Source of the DNA: an uncultured Prevotella sp.
GTDB lineage: Bacteria > Bacteroidota > Bacteroidia > Bacteroidales > Bacteroidaceae
Direction of reading: 5' to 3'
DNA length: 59,681 nucleotides
Assembly (NCBI GenBank): GCA_902497035.1
Contig: CABVDL010000005.1
Span: forward strand, 1 to 59,681
Position 1 is the first letter of the stretch, and every line of letters begins with the position of its first letter. Shown one piece after another: positions 43,184-52,713 of the stretch. The notes below the pieces were generated by a model. The model searched no databases. It saw nothing but the letters and a program-made list of their open reading frames with translations, and had not been told where the DNA came from. A program made the translations under genes and the position numbers.

Positions 43184-45103
43184 ATGTATAGCAAAGACGA
43201 ACTGTCATCTAAAAATGATGCAGAATTGGCCGGTATTGCGCAAGAGTTAGCACTTGACGCCAGTCAATACAATAACCGCGAGGACATGATATATGCTGTC
43301 CTTGACAAACAAGCTGAAATTGGTGGGAAACAAAATCCTATGTCTCCTACAAAGCGCAAACGCACCAGAATTTCTCCAAAGCAAGACGAGCGGAGCTCTG
43401 TCACCGAAGAAGATTCCGCCAATTTGGCAGAGCAGCTGAATGCTTTAGTCAAGAAATTGGAAGCCGTGCCAACGCATCGCGGCCCAAAGACTAAATACGA
43501 GCGTAACCTGATGGGACAAATTAAAACTTTAAAGGATAGGATAGCAAAACAGCAACACACCATGGATACAAATGCAGTCAATGTTCAAGAGGAGGATACT
43601 GTTTCTCCCGGAACTTCTGACACAAACGCTGCTCTTGACAATACGGCCAATATAGATTCCACATTGCAGAAAGACGAGGCTGCTGAGAACAAGGGCAACG
43701 CGGCAGAAAACAATGAGACTGAAAGCAACATGATTGACCGTCTGAAGGCAAAAGTCAATGCCCACAATGAGGCCTCAGCCAAGGCTGCCGAAGGCGTTTG
43801 GGAGGGAGACCCGGGCGATGGCACTGACTTCATCACAGTAGTTGACCTGCCTATTGAGGACCAGGGCATCATGCCATCCTATGACATGCTTGATGTCCCT
43901 GTCGAACAAGGGTATGACAATTCAAACGAAAATGCAGTTGATTCACAGGAAGAACCTGAGGAGGAAGGTTCTTCTTTCGACTTCGACAATATCATCTCAG
44001 TTAACGGAGTACTTGAGGTTATGCCCGACGGCTATGGTTTTCTCCGCTCCTCCGACTACAATTATCTTTCCTCTCCCGACGATGTTTATGTATCAACCAA
44101 TCAGATACGTCACTATGGATTAAAAGCAGGCGATGTGGTAGACGGTTTCGTGCGTCCGCCCCACGATAATGAGAAGTTCTTCCCACTGACGAGCATCGGG
44201 ACCATCAACGGCCGCAAGCCCTCTGAGATTAGAGACCGCGTTCCTTTTGAGAGCCTTACCCCACTCTTCCCTGACAAAAAGTTCAACCTCTGTGGAGACC
44301 CTGCCACAACCAATCTCTCCACGCGCATTGTTGACCTTTTCTCGCCTATCGGCAAGGGTCAGCGCGCGCTGATAGTCGCCCAGCCCAAGACGGGTAAGAC
44401 CATTCTGATGAAGAATATCGCCAATGCAATTGCAGCCAATCACCCTGAGGCTTACCTGATGATGCTGCTCATTGACGAGCGCCCTGAGGAGGTGACTGAC
44501 ATGGCAAGAACTGTCAATGCCGAGGTGATAGCCTCTACCTTTGATGAGCCTGCCGACCACCATGTGAAGATTGCGGGCATCGTGCTGGAGAAAGCCAAGC
44601 GCCTGGTTGAATGCGGGCATGACGTGGTCATTTTTCTCGACTCCATTACACGACTTGCAAGGGCCTACAACACCGTTTCACCCGCTTCCGGAAAAGTGCT
44701 GACCGGCGGTGTCGACGCCAATGCCCTGCAGAAGCCGAAGCGTTTCTTTGGCGCCGCACGCAACATAGAGGGAGGCGGTTCACTTACCATCATTGCAACA
44801 GCCCTCATCGACACCGGCTCAAAGATGGACGAGGTCATCTTCGAGGAGTTCAAGGGTACCGGCAACATGGAGCTGCAGCTTGACCGCTCGCTGTCCAACA
44901 AGCGCATCTTCCCTGCCGTCAACCTTGTGGCCTCAAGCACGCGGCGTGATGACCTACTGCTGGACAAGACTACTCTTGACCGCATGTGGATATTGAGGAA
45001 ATATATTGCCGACATGAATTCGCTTGAGGCGATGAACACCATCCACGACCGAATGGAGAAGACCAAGGACAATGATGAGTTTCTGCTGTCAATGAACGGC
45101 TAA
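43184..45103 (+). CDS. rho: Transcription termination factor Rho with long N-terminal disordered insert
   Basis: Hexameric RNA helicase that ends transcription. The 639 residues are about 220 more than E. coli Rho (419). An N-terminal Rho_N helical part (1-48) is followed by a ~220-residue polar, Asn/Asp/Glu-rich insert (about 50-268). The RNA-binding cold-shock-like domain (VLEVMPDGYGFLRSSDYNYL) and ATPase domain follow: Walker A QPKTGKT near residue 400, Walker B VVIFLDSITRLARAYN, and Q/R-loop residues. In Bacteroides such an insert drives Rho condensate formation, so regulation by phase separation is possible here. A terminator follows. Confidence 0.95.
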   Translation: MYSKDELSSKNDAELAGIAQELALDASQYNNREDMIYAVLDKQAEIGGKQNPMSPTKRKRTRISPKQDERSSVTEEDSANLAEQLNALVKKLEAVPTHRGPKTKYERNLMGQIKTLKDRIAKQQHTMDTNAVNVQEEDTVSPGTSDTNAALDNTANIDSTLQKDEAAENKGNAAENNETESNMIDRLKAKVNAHNEASAKAAEGVWEGDPGDGTDFITVVDLPIEDQGIMPSYDMLDVPVEQGYDNSNENAVDSQEEPEEEGSSFDFDNIISVNGVLEVMPDGYGFLRSSDYNYLSSPDDVYVSTNQIRHYGLKAGDVVDGFVRPPHDNEKFFPLTSIGTINGRKPSEIRDRVPFESLTPLFPDKKFNLCGDPATTNLSTRIVDLFSPIGKGQRALIVAQPKTGKTILMKNIANAIAANHPEAYLMMLLIDERPEEVTDMARTVNAEVIASTFDEPADHHVKIAGIVLEKAKRLVECGHDVVIFLDSITRLARAYNTVSPASGKVLTGGVDANALQKPKRFFGAARNIEGGGSLTIIATALIDTGSKMDEVIFEEFKGTGNMELQLDRSLSNKRIFPAVNLVASSTRRDDLLLDKTTLDRMWILRKYIADMNSLEAMNTIHDRMEKTKDNDEFLLSMNG

Positions 45104-45124
45104 TGTCGTCACGCGTCTGATACA

Positions 45125-45169
45125 CAATTAGCCCACGGATTGTTCATCGAATAATCCGTGGGTTAATTG
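45125..45169. terminator. Terminator between rho and the converging TPR gene
   Basis: CAATTAGCCCACGGATT (45125-45141) and AATCCGTGGGTTAATTG (45153-45169) pair over 17 bp with one G-T pair. It can serve both converging genes. Confidence 0.8.
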
Positions 45170-45287
45170 ATGGTCATTGTATTACTGTCAATGCCGATTT
45201 CTAAAGTATCAATGAGCAGGGACAAGACTGGTGTAACCATAGGAGTGTTATTTTTCAGACTCTCACCGTCTCATAACAGACCATTTC

Positions 45288-47519
45288 TTACGAGGGCGAG
45301 TGAGCGGCAAGACCTTCCATGATTCGCTTTTCGGCATTGCTGATGCCATAGCTGTCAATAAGCCACTCGTCATTCTTCAGCTTTGTTGCAAAACCATTGA
45401 CCTGCCTGAACAGTCTGACGGCTTCTTGTAAATTGCCGCTGAACCATGCACAATATCCGGCATTGAGATTGTCGGTGGCGTTGGGCTCAACCCCTTCCAA
45501 TATTTCATGGTAAAATTTACGAGCCTGCTCCAAACGCTTGAGACACAGCAGTCCCCAGGCCAGAGCCCGTTTCACGTCGATGGATGACGGGTCGTTATAA
45601 TAAAGTTCATACAGAAGGTTAACACCCTCATTCACCTTCTTGGCGCTAATCAGTGATATGGCCATATTTTGCTTATACTGACTGTTGCCCGGATGAGCTT
45701 CAGAGAGACGCTGGTATTGCTTTGCAGCTTGCTCATAGTGTCCACAATAGAAGCTGGAAAGTGCCAGTCCCCTCAAGGCTTGTGTGTGGTTGCCATCCAC
45801 CTTGAGTATGTCGGCATAAAGCCGTTCAGCCTCGTCGTAGTGCGACTCTCGGACAGCCAGCCGCGCCCTCATCAGCTTGTCATCAACCGACGCGGCATCG
45901 TAGAATGTATTCAGCACCAGTGACGCCTCTGCAGTCATACCCTGCTTAAAAAGGAAACGTTCAACGCGGACTGACTCTGTATGAAGCTTTGGACTGTATA
46001 GGGCATTGTCAAAAAACACGTGAGCGGGCTGCCGGGCAAAAGGATTTCTGAAGGCCTTACGGTAATCATTGAGCCGGAAGAAACGGTAAAGGTCCTGCAA
46101 ATACTGTCGTCTGACAAAGACTGGTGTCAGCATCTGCCGCTCATCGATACCCGTCGGCATGACAGCGCCGCCCCCATTATTAAGCAGTTCCTGAATGTTG
46201 GAAGGCAAATGGTCGAAGACAGACGACAGTCCGAGGGCGAAGCTGTATTTGTCTGAGTCGCAGAACGGGCCTCTGTCCAACACATCATGCAGAAATTCAG
46301 ACTTTAGAAAATCAGGGGCGAGTTGCTGCAACTGCGGGTGTTCCGCATAAAAAGGCATAAACCAGTTACACAGCGTATAGAAAAAGGCAAAGCGCTTCAT
46401 CTTTGCAAAACCGCCGAAATAGATGTCGGCGCCTTGCTTCTGCATGTCAATCATCTTTTTGAAGCCCTTTTCCATTTCCTCCATCTTCTTGTCTGCCTCG
46501 TCGCCATGAAGAATGTCCTCCATCGGGTCGTCAATCTTTTCCTTAATGCCGAAGCGTGTCATCTCCAGGTTCTGGTTTCTCAACAAAGTCGGCATTACAT
46601 CGCGTCGGATGGTCTCATTGTCTTTTTCAGCGTTCATGCAGTAGACCACCTGCATCTGCAGTTCCATCAACTCATTGCAGACATCCGTGTCATCCAGCAG
46701 TTTGCCGACCTCATGGCCTATGTCCTTGTACAGACCATAGTCGAAGGCGTCAAGGGCGAATACCCATCCTACAAAAGCCCTTTGCCTGACCTTGTCGTCG
46801 GCAGTGCCGGAGAAAACACGGATAAGAGCCATCACCTTGGCAGCGTCGGGTGTCAGCAGCGTACTCATCATGATAGCCGATATCAACACCTGAGTGTCGA
46901 GCGTGTCGATGGTGGGTGAAAGGAGGAGCCTTTGCATTTCGTTGGAGAGCTCGCGGCTCCATTGGCCTGAACCCACGATATTGAGAAAGAATTTGGACAG
47001 TCGCCGATGCCGTTGTCCGTTAAGCTGATACCGTTTCTGCTCACGCGTCTCCGCAGGTTCCAGCCCAGCCATGGCATAGTCGGAAACATACGTCTCGAGC
47101 GCCTCCCTCATTTCATCGGCATTCAGCATTCCCTGCTCACTTTCGGTGAGCATTTGCTTAACGGCAGTGTCATATTTCTTTCTCAACGCCAGCATCATGT
47201 CCGATGTCAGTCCGAAGAGTTGCAGTGCCAGTTGCCGATACACTTCATCGCGGCGCTCGTCCTTGTAGCCTTTCAGCATGTAGCCACACATGTAATCGTA
47301 ACTGTTTCTGATTTCGCTCAACCGCCCGACCGCGAGGGCCGGGCAAGCGCCCGATAATTTGGACAGCGAGTCTATGACAAAGGCTATTGGCAAGCCATGT
47401 ACCAACTGGTCCTGAAGCACCGTCAGGGCCTCCAGCCACTCTTTCCAATTGGAGCTGTCAAGCGTGTCGGCGTTGAGGCTGTTAAGATTCACGTCAAATG
47501 CGTTAGTATTGTTGCTCAT
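45288..47519 (-). CDS. Large cytoplasmic TPR-containing protein of unknown function
   Basis: A 743-residue soluble protein. The ATG at 47519 (MSNNTNAFDVNLNSL) is chosen, ten bases after the upstream gene ends; a longer frame would overlap that gene. The N-terminal ~500 residues are helical without recognised motifs. The C-terminal third has clear TPR units (GLALSSFYCGHYEQAAKQYQ, NAGYCAWFSGNLQEAVRLFR). No signal peptide. In the same transcript as the substrate-binding lipoprotein upstream. Probably a scaffold or regulatory protein; function unknown. Confidence 0.78.
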   Translation of the reverse strand: MSNNTNAFDVNLNSLNADTLDSSNWKEWLEALTVLQDQLVHGLPIAFVIDSLSKLSGACPALAVGRLSEIRNSYDYMCGYMLKGYKDERRDEVYRQLALQLFGLTSDMMLALRKKYDTAVKQMLTESEQGMLNADEMREALETYVSDYAMAGLEPAETREQKRYQLNGQRHRRLSKFFLNIVGSGQWSRELSNEMQRLLLSPTIDTLDTQVLISAIMMSTLLTPDAAKVMALIRVFSGTADDKVRQRAFVGWVFALDAFDYGLYKDIGHEVGKLLDDTDVCNELMELQMQVVYCMNAEKDNETIRRDVMPTLLRNQNLEMTRFGIKEKIDDPMEDILHGDEADKKMEEMEKGFKKMIDMQKQGADIYFGGFAKMKRFAFFYTLCNWFMPFYAEHPQLQQLAPDFLKSEFLHDVLDRGPFCDSDKYSFALGLSSVFDHLPSNIQELLNNGGGAVMPTGIDERQMLTPVFVRRQYLQDLYRFFRLNDYRKAFRNPFARQPAHVFFDNALYSPKLHTESVRVERFLFKQGMTAEASLVLNTFYDAASVDDKLMRARLAVRESHYDEAERLYADILKVDGNHTQALRGLALSSFYCGHYEQAAKQYQRLSEAHPGNSQYKQNMAISLISAKKVNEGVNLLYELYYNDPSSIDVKRALAWGLLCLKRLEQARKFYHEILEGVEPNATDNLNAGYCAWFSGNLQEAVRLFRQVNGFATKLKNDEWLIDSYGISNAEKRIMEGLAAHSPS

Positions 47520-47529
47520 GTCGTCAATT

Positions 47530-48450
47530 TCAGTTCCACCGCTTTCTGGCCACCTCCACGTCGTGCGGCCGCGGCAGCTGGGCATGACTGTAATGGAGCT
47601 TTGGTAAAGCGTGGATGGTTTTATAGTCAGCACCCGTGTATTTTTTGATCACGGATGCATAGTGCGTCACGCCGTTTTTATTGATTGAGTCGCATGCCTG
47701 GTCATACACCCTCAGGAAAGTCTCAATTTGCTGTCGCCGGCGCTTGTCTTTCCAGCAGCTCTCTCTGAACGCGATGACTCCAAGGTCCAGATGCTGGTCA
47801 CGGCTGTCCGACAGTACGGGATTGTTATACAACTTTGCGGCCGTGGCCTGTGGCTCGGTGAGCATCACCGCGTCCATTTCGTTGTTAATCAGCATCTTCA
47901 AGCGGATGTTGACATCATTAATCTGCACTTGAAACACGTCATACTTCGGCTTTTCGGCTTTGATGGCGGCTCGCGCCAGGTAGTCAGTGGCAGAGAAGCG
48001 GGTAACAGCCACCATCTTGTCAGCCAGCTGCCCGACTTCCTTCACACGTGACCGCCGGTTGGCTATCATCAGCCAATAGGCGTTGGTCGCAGCCACGTAT
48101 CGCACCGGTAGTCCACGGTGTCTCAGCCGCTCTGTCCGCATCAGGTCGGACACGATGCCCTCCACGTGACGTCCCCTAATCAGCGTGTCGCAGTCAATCT
48201 GCGCGTTGCGCCGCCTGAGTCTGACATCAACTCCGGCTTTGGCGAACATGCTGTCGTCAACGGCCACGAAAAGCGGAAGCCCGTCCATCGTGGGGACGGT
48301 CGCTATCTTGAGTGCCAGCGAGTCTTGCCGCCGGTCCGTCCTGCGGCTCCTCTCGTCAATTCGGCGTTTCTCCTCAAAACTCTTCCCACAGTCCGACAAC
48401 ACTGCCAGCACCATGGCGCCAAGGGCAATATATAAAAGGTATTTCTTCAT
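47530..48450 (-). CDS. ABC-type substrate-binding lipoprotein, NMT1/SsuA-like
   Basis: A 306-residue exported protein of the type II periplasmic binding fold. The start MKKYLLYIALGAMVLAVLSDCG is a signal with Cys21 in a slightly unusual lipobox (LSDC). Features of NMT1/SsuA-like proteins include KIATVPTMDGLPLFVAVDDSMFAKAG, KEVGQLADKMVAVTRFSATDYLARAA and AVMLTEPQATAAKL. No permease or ATPase gene is adjacent, so its transporter, if any, is elsewhere. A -7 box lies eight bases before the ATG. Confidence 0.75.
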   Translation of the reverse strand: MKKYLLYIALGAMVLAVLSDCGKSFEEKRRIDERSRRTDRRQDSLALKIATVPTMDGLPLFVAVDDSMFAKAGVDVRLRRRNAQIDCDTLIRGRHVEGIVSDLMRTERLRHRGLPVRYVAATNAYWLMIANRRSRVKEVGQLADKMVAVTRFSATDYLARAAIKAEKPKYDVFQVQINDVNIRLKMLINNEMDAVMLTEPQATAAKLYNNPVLSDSRDQHLDLGVIAFRESCWKDKRRRQQIETFLRVYDQACDSINKNGVTHYASVIKKYTGADYKTIHALPKLHYSHAQLPRPHDVEVARKRWN

Positions 48451-48457
48451 CTTACCG

Positions 48458-48465
48458 CAAAGTTA
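48458..48465 (-). promoter_or_regulatory. -7 box of substrate-binding lipoprotein promoter
   Basis: TAACTTTG on the minus strand, ending eight bases before the ATG at 48450, so the leader should be only a few bases. It lies back to back with the radA promoter. Confidence 0.5.
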
Positions 48466-48473
48466 GCAATTAT

Positions 48474-48505
48474 TTTGTAATCCTCGAAAATTATTAGTAA
48501 TTTTG
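48474..48505 (+). promoter_or_regulatory. radA promoter
   Basis: TTTG at 48474-48477, a 20-base spacer and TAATTTTG at 48498-48505. The leader is about 37 bases. Confidence 0.65.
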
Positions 48506-48545
48506 CAATATGTTGAACATATAAAAACAGCCAGTTGGGCTTCTT

Positions 48546-49961
48546 ATGGCAAAAGACAAGACCATGTATGTCTGCAGCAATTGCGGATATGAATCTGCCA
48601 AGTGGCTTGGCAAGTGTCCCTCGTGCGGCGAATGGGACAGTTTCAAGGCCATCAAGGTCAGTGCCGACTATGGCGCACCGTCGGGCAAGGCTACGGCCGG
48701 CGCCCTGCGTCAGGGAGCGCATGCCCGGCCTTTGACTTCCCCTGCAGCCACAGCCAGCATCCCGCAGCCTCTGAAGGACATCTCCACACATGACGAGCCG
48801 CGCATCGATACCCACGACACTGAGCTCAACCGCGTACTCGGCGGCGGCATCGTTCCGGGCAGCATCGTGCTGTTGGGCGGTGAGCCGGGAATCGGCAAGT
48901 CAACGCTCACGCTGCAGACCATCCTAAAGATGCCGGAGCTGCGTGTGCTTTATGTCAGCGGAGAAGAGAGCGCCCATCAGATCAAGATGCGTGCGGAGCG
49001 TCTGAGCGGCAGTATAAGTGACTCTGTATATGTACTGTGTGAGAACTCATTAGAGAAAATTTACACCCACATTCTCGACATTCATCCCCAGCTGGTGGTC
49101 ATCGACTCCATTCAGACCATCTCCACCGAGCAGGCCGACTCCTCCCCTGGCAGCATCACTCAGGTCAGGGAGTGCGCCGCGTCGCTCCTGCATTTTGCAA
49201 AAGGAAGCGGAGTGCCGGTGCTGCTCATTGGCCACATCAACAAGGAGGGTACGCTGGCCGGCCCCAAGATATTGGAGCATATCGTCGATACCGTCATCCA
49301 GTTCGAGGGCGACCAGCACTACGTCTACCGCATCCTCCGCAGCATCAAGAATCGTTTCGGCAGCACTTCGGAGCTGGGCATCTACGAGATGCGGCAGGAC
49401 GGGCTGCGCGAAGTGTCTAACCCCTCCGAGCTGCTGCTCACCGAGGACCACGAGGGTCTGTCGGGGGTGGCCATCAGCTGTGCCATCGAGGGTGTGCGCC
49501 CCTTTCTGGTCGAGACGCAGGCCCTGGTATCGACGGCGGCCTATGGCACGCCACAACGCTCAGCCACAGGCTTCGACCAGCGCAGGCTCAACATGTTGCT
49601 GGCCGTACTCGAGAAGCGGGTGGGCTTCAAGCTGATGCAGAAAGACGTGTTCCTGAACATCGCGGGCGGTATCCGGGTCACCGACATGGCCATGGACCTC
49701 AGTGTCATTGCAGCAGTGCTGTCAAGCAATGTCGACACGCCGATAGAGACCGGCTGGTGCATGTGCGGCGAGGTAGGACTTAGCGGCGAGGTCAGACCCG
49801 TCAGCCGCGTAGGGACGCGCATCGCCGAGGCCGAAAAGCTGGGATTTGCTGACATCATTCTGCCGGCATACAATCTCAAGGGGACTGACGTCAATAAATA
49901 CAATATCAGAATTCACCCCGTCAGAAAGGTAGAGGAAGCCCTGCGCGCGCTCTTCGGATGA
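48546..49961 (+). CDS. radA: DNA repair protein RadA
   Basis: RecA-like ATPase that processes branched recombination intermediates. The 471-residue protein has the N-terminal zinc finger (CSNCGYESAKWLGKCPSCGEW), Walker A GGEPGIGKST, Walker B VVIDSIQTI, the RadA-specific KNRFG motif (IKNRFGSTSELGIYEM) and a Lon-like C-terminal domain (about 290-471). Own promoter; queC follows 69 bases after its stop. Confidence 0.96.
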   Translation: MAKDKTMYVCSNCGYESAKWLGKCPSCGEWDSFKAIKVSADYGAPSGKATAGALRQGAHARPLTSPAATASIPQPLKDISTHDEPRIDTHDTELNRVLGGGIVPGSIVLLGGEPGIGKSTLTLQTILKMPELRVLYVSGEESAHQIKMRAERLSGSISDSVYVLCENSLEKIYTHILDIHPQLVVIDSIQTISTEQADSSPGSITQVRECAASLLHFAKGSGVPVLLIGHINKEGTLAGPKILEHIVDTVIQFEGDQHYVYRILRSIKNRFGSTSELGIYEMRQDGLREVSNPSELLLTEDHEGLSGVAISCAIEGVRPFLVETQALVSTAAYGTPQRSATGFDQRRLNMLLAVLEKRVGFKLMQKDVFLNIAGGIRVTDMAMDLSVIAAVLSSNVDTPIETGWCMCGEVGLSGEVRPVSRVGTRIAEAEKLGFADIILPAYNLKGTDVNKYNIRIHPVRKVEEALRALFG

Positions 49962-50030
49962 TTTTGGCGAAACTGTTTGAAAACGCTGATATATACAAAG
50001 ATAACCAATACGCTCTAAATACTTACTTCA

Positions 50031-50696
50031 ATGGATAAGACAAAAAAGGACAAGGTCATCATCGTCAGTGGAGGCATGGATTCCATCACGATGCTTTATG
50101 AATACAAGGACTCCATCGCGCTGGGTATCTCCTTCAATTACGGCAGCAACCACAATGCCCGTGAGATACCTTTCGCCGAGATGCATTGCAAGCGACTCGG
50201 CATTCCCCACATCACCATCGACCTTGCGTTCATGCCGGAATATTTCAAGTCGAGCCTTCTTGAGGGAGCCGGTGCCATTCCCGAGGGGAACTACGACGAC
50301 GAGAACATGCGCTCCACAGTGGTGCCCTTCCGCAATGGCATCATGCTGAGCATCGCCATTGGCATTGCCGAGAGCAACGGACTGAAATATGTCATGATGG
50401 CCAACCACTCCGGCGACCACGCCATCTATCCCGACTGCAGGCCGCAGTTCGTGGCCAGCATGTCGGAGGCTGCCAGGACGGGAACCTACAACAGCGTTGA
50501 AATTCTGTCGCCTTATACCAACATCACCAAGACCGAGATAGCGCTCAAGGGCAAGGCTATGGGCATTGACTACAGTCAGACGTGGAGCTGCTACAAGGGA
50601 GGAGAGAAGCATTGCGGCAAGTGCGGCACCTGCCGTGAGCGCCGCGAGGCGCTGCGCGAGGCCGGCATCACCGATACCACGGCATACGAAGATTAG
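50031..50696 (+). CDS. queC: 7-cyano-7-deazaguanine synthase
   Basis: Converts 7-carboxy-7-deazaguanine to preQ0 in queuosine synthesis, using ATP and ammonia. The 221-residue protein has the PP-loop SGGMDS (13-18) and the C-terminal zinc site (CYKGGEKHCGKCGTC). Length fits QueC. No queD, queE or queF lies in the window, so the pathway is dispersed or incomplete here. No preQ1 riboswitch was recognised upstream. Confidence 0.93.
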   Translation: MDKTKKDKVIIVSGGMDSITMLYEYKDSIALGISFNYGSNHNAREIPFAEMHCKRLGIPHITIDLAFMPEYFKSSLLEGAGAIPEGNYDDENMRSTVVPFRNGIMLSIAIGIAESNGLKYVMMANHSGDHAIYPDCRPQFVASMSEAARTGTYNSVEILSPYTNITKTEIALKGKAMGIDYSQTWSCYKGGEKHCGKCGTCRERREALREAGITDTTAYED

Positions 50697-50708
50697 CGAT
50701 TCCCGGCA

Positions 50709-51845
50709 ATGGCAAAATGCAAGATCATGCTCTGTCTGACACTGCTGCTTGATGTCCTCGGCACAGGAGTGGCGGCTGCCGAAAGAAACAATACGGCAGT
50801 CGCAGACTCTCTTGAGCGGATGACAGTCAAAAAGCACAAAATCAGCAAATTGCGCCGTATTGTCAGAGGGTTTTCTTACATTGATACCGCCTACATCGAA
50901 CCGCAGGCCTACATCTATACGGTCATGCTGCAGAATACAAACACGCTCGAGATCTATCACATCAGCGACCGGTCGGGGCAGGAAGTGGTGTTCTCGCCCA
51001 AGCCCTCATACAAGCTGGGACCTTACATCGGCTGGCGGTGGGTGTTCCTGGGCTACACCATCGACCTGACCCACCTTGGCGGCGGAGCGCGCCAGGACCT
51101 CAACCTCAGCGTCTACAGCAACCAAATCGGGTTCGACCTTTTCTGGCGCAAGTCGGGCGACGACTACCGCATCAGCCGCGCCGACTTCGGCAAGACCTAC
51201 GACACCAGGGCACTGCGCAATGTCTCATTCGAAGGCTTCAGCTCGAGTGTCAGAGGTTTCAACATCTACTACATCTTCAACCACCAGCGCTTCTCCTACC
51301 CTGCCGCCTACAGCCAGAGCACCATACAGCGGCGCTCACAGGGCAGCCCTCTCGCCGGCTTCGGCTACACGCGCCACAAGCTCGACATCAACTGGGAGAA
51401 ATTCTACCAGCTGGCCGACAGCCGTCTCGGAGAGGACTATCTCAGCGGAGCCATCGACACCACGCTCCAGCGCAGCCAGGTCGACTATACCGACTTCTCC
51501 CTGAGCGGCGGCTATGCCTACAACTGGGTGTTCGCCCGCAACTGGCTCTTCGACATCTCGCTGCAGCTAGCCGTGGCCTACAAGCACACGAAGAGCAATG
51601 CCAGCCAGCAGAAACGCGGCGTGTTCCGCGAGTTCAGCCTCTCCAACTTCAACCTCGACGGCATCTCGCGCGTAGGCATCGTCTGGAACAACATGAGATG
51701 GTACGCCGGAGCCAATGCCATCTTCCACGCCTACAATTACAGAAAGAAGCAGTTCAAGACCAACAATGTCTTTGGCAACGTAAATTTCTACTTCGGCTAT
51801 AACTTCGGCAAAGTTCACAGGAAGAAAAACAAGAAAACAATATGA
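50709..51845 (+). CDS. DUF4421 family protein, probably outer membrane
   Basis: A 378-residue exported protein. A signal peptide covers roughly 1-25 (CKIMLCLTLLLDVLGTGVAAA), then mostly beta-strand sequence with alternating aromatics (YKLGPYIGWRWVFLGYTIDLTHL, GYAYNWVFARNWLFDISL) ending in a basic tail. This matches the Bacteroidota DUF4421 family, which looks like a beta-barrel. Its stop overlaps the next gene by four bases (ATGA). Function unknown. Confidence 0.78.
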   Translation: MAKCKIMLCLTLLLDVLGTGVAAAERNNTAVADSLERMTVKKHKISKLRRIVRGFSYIDTAYIEPQAYIYTVMLQNTNTLEIYHISDRSGQEVVFSPKPSYKLGPYIGWRWVFLGYTIDLTHLGGGARQDLNLSVYSNQIGFDLFWRKSGDDYRISRADFGKTYDTRALRNVSFEGFSSSVRGFNIYYIFNHQRFSYPAAYSQSTIQRRSQGSPLAGFGYTRHKLDINWEKFYQLADSRLGEDYLSGAIDTTLQRSQVDYTDFSLSGGYAYNWVFARNWLFDISLQLAVAYKHTKSNASQQKRGVFREFSLSNFNLDGISRVGIVWNNMRWYAGANAIFHAYNYRKKQFKTNNVFGNVNFYFGYNFGKVHRKKNKKTI

Positions 51846-52702
51846 CAGGAAAATCACTTTTCGCACCGTTTCTGTTGTGGGTGGCCGCCATCATCCCGGC
51901 CCCGGCACAGAAAGCAGATTATCAGAAAGCCGACTCACAGCGCGTGGCCAGCCTGTTCCAGAAAGCCCGGGGGCAGCGCAAGGCCATGGGCAGCTACATG
52001 GTGTTCTTCGGCCGCCAGCTGCGCGGCGTGCCTTATGTCGCCAAAACACTGGAGGTGAACAGGGAAGAGCGGCTCGTCGTCAACCTGCGGCAGCTCGACT
52101 GCACCACATACGTGGAGACCGTGCTGGCCCTCAGCCGCTGCATGATGCAGGGCAAGCCTACTTTCGCCAACTTCTGCACGCAGCTCCGGCTCATCCGCTA
52201 TGCAAGGGGTGTGGTCTCCTACCCCACACGCCAACACTATTTCACCTATTGGATTAAACAGAACGCCGCCAAGGGCATCGTGAGGGACATACAATCGCCA
52301 AATCCTCCCTTTACAACCGTTCAAACAGTGAGAACCGACTATATGACGACTCATGTCAGCCAATATCCAATGCTCGTTGGCCATCCTGCTTATTTGGTCG
52401 ATATAAAGGCCATGGAGAAAGCAATTACCGGCCTGAAACCACGCTATATTCCAGAACAACAGCTGAGGAATACGCAATTGATTCGCAACACTGTCCACGA
52501 TGGAGACATTATCGGCATCGTAACTACTAAAGCCGGGCTCGACATCAGCCACCTCGGAATAGCCGTTTGGCACAAGGACGGGCTGCATATGCTCAACGCC
52601 TCCTCGATTTACCATAAAGTAGTAGAGGACAACGATTTGCTTTATACCTATCTCAAGCGCAAGAAAACAAGCGTGGGCATCAGAATTGTCAGGCCATACT
52701 AA
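51842..52702 (+). CDS. DUF1460 amidase-like protein
   Basis: A 286-residue exported protein with a signal peptide (about 1-22, ending PAPAQ). NlpC/P60-like catalytic features are visible: Cys87 in QLDCTTYVETVLALSR and a later His in DISHLGIAVWH. The DUF1460 family contains N-acetylmuramoyl-L-alanine amidase-like enzymes, so peptidoglycan or muropeptide cleavage is likely. Coupled to the DUF4421 gene by overlap, and 11 bases before rarA. Base composition changes within this gene (see findings). Confidence 0.82.
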   Translation: MTGKSLFAPFLLWVAAIIPAPAQKADYQKADSQRVASLFQKARGQRKAMGSYMVFFGRQLRGVPYVAKTLEVNREERLVVNLRQLDCTTYVETVLALSRCMMQGKPTFANFCTQLRLIRYARGVVSYPTRQHYFTYWIKQNAAKGIVRDIQSPNPPFTTVQTVRTDYMTTHVSQYPMLVGHPAYLVDIKAMEKAITGLKPRYIPEQQLRNTQLIRNTVHDGDIIGIVTTKAGLDISHLGIAVWHKDGLHMLNASSIYHKVVEDNDLLYTYLKRKKTSVGIRIVRPY

Positions 52703-52713
52703 AATCAACTATT

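Noticed and set aside
49962..50030. preQ1 riboswitch before queC
   Set aside because: The 69-base spacer shows no convincing preQ1 aptamer stem or conserved core, and the spacing from radA is short.
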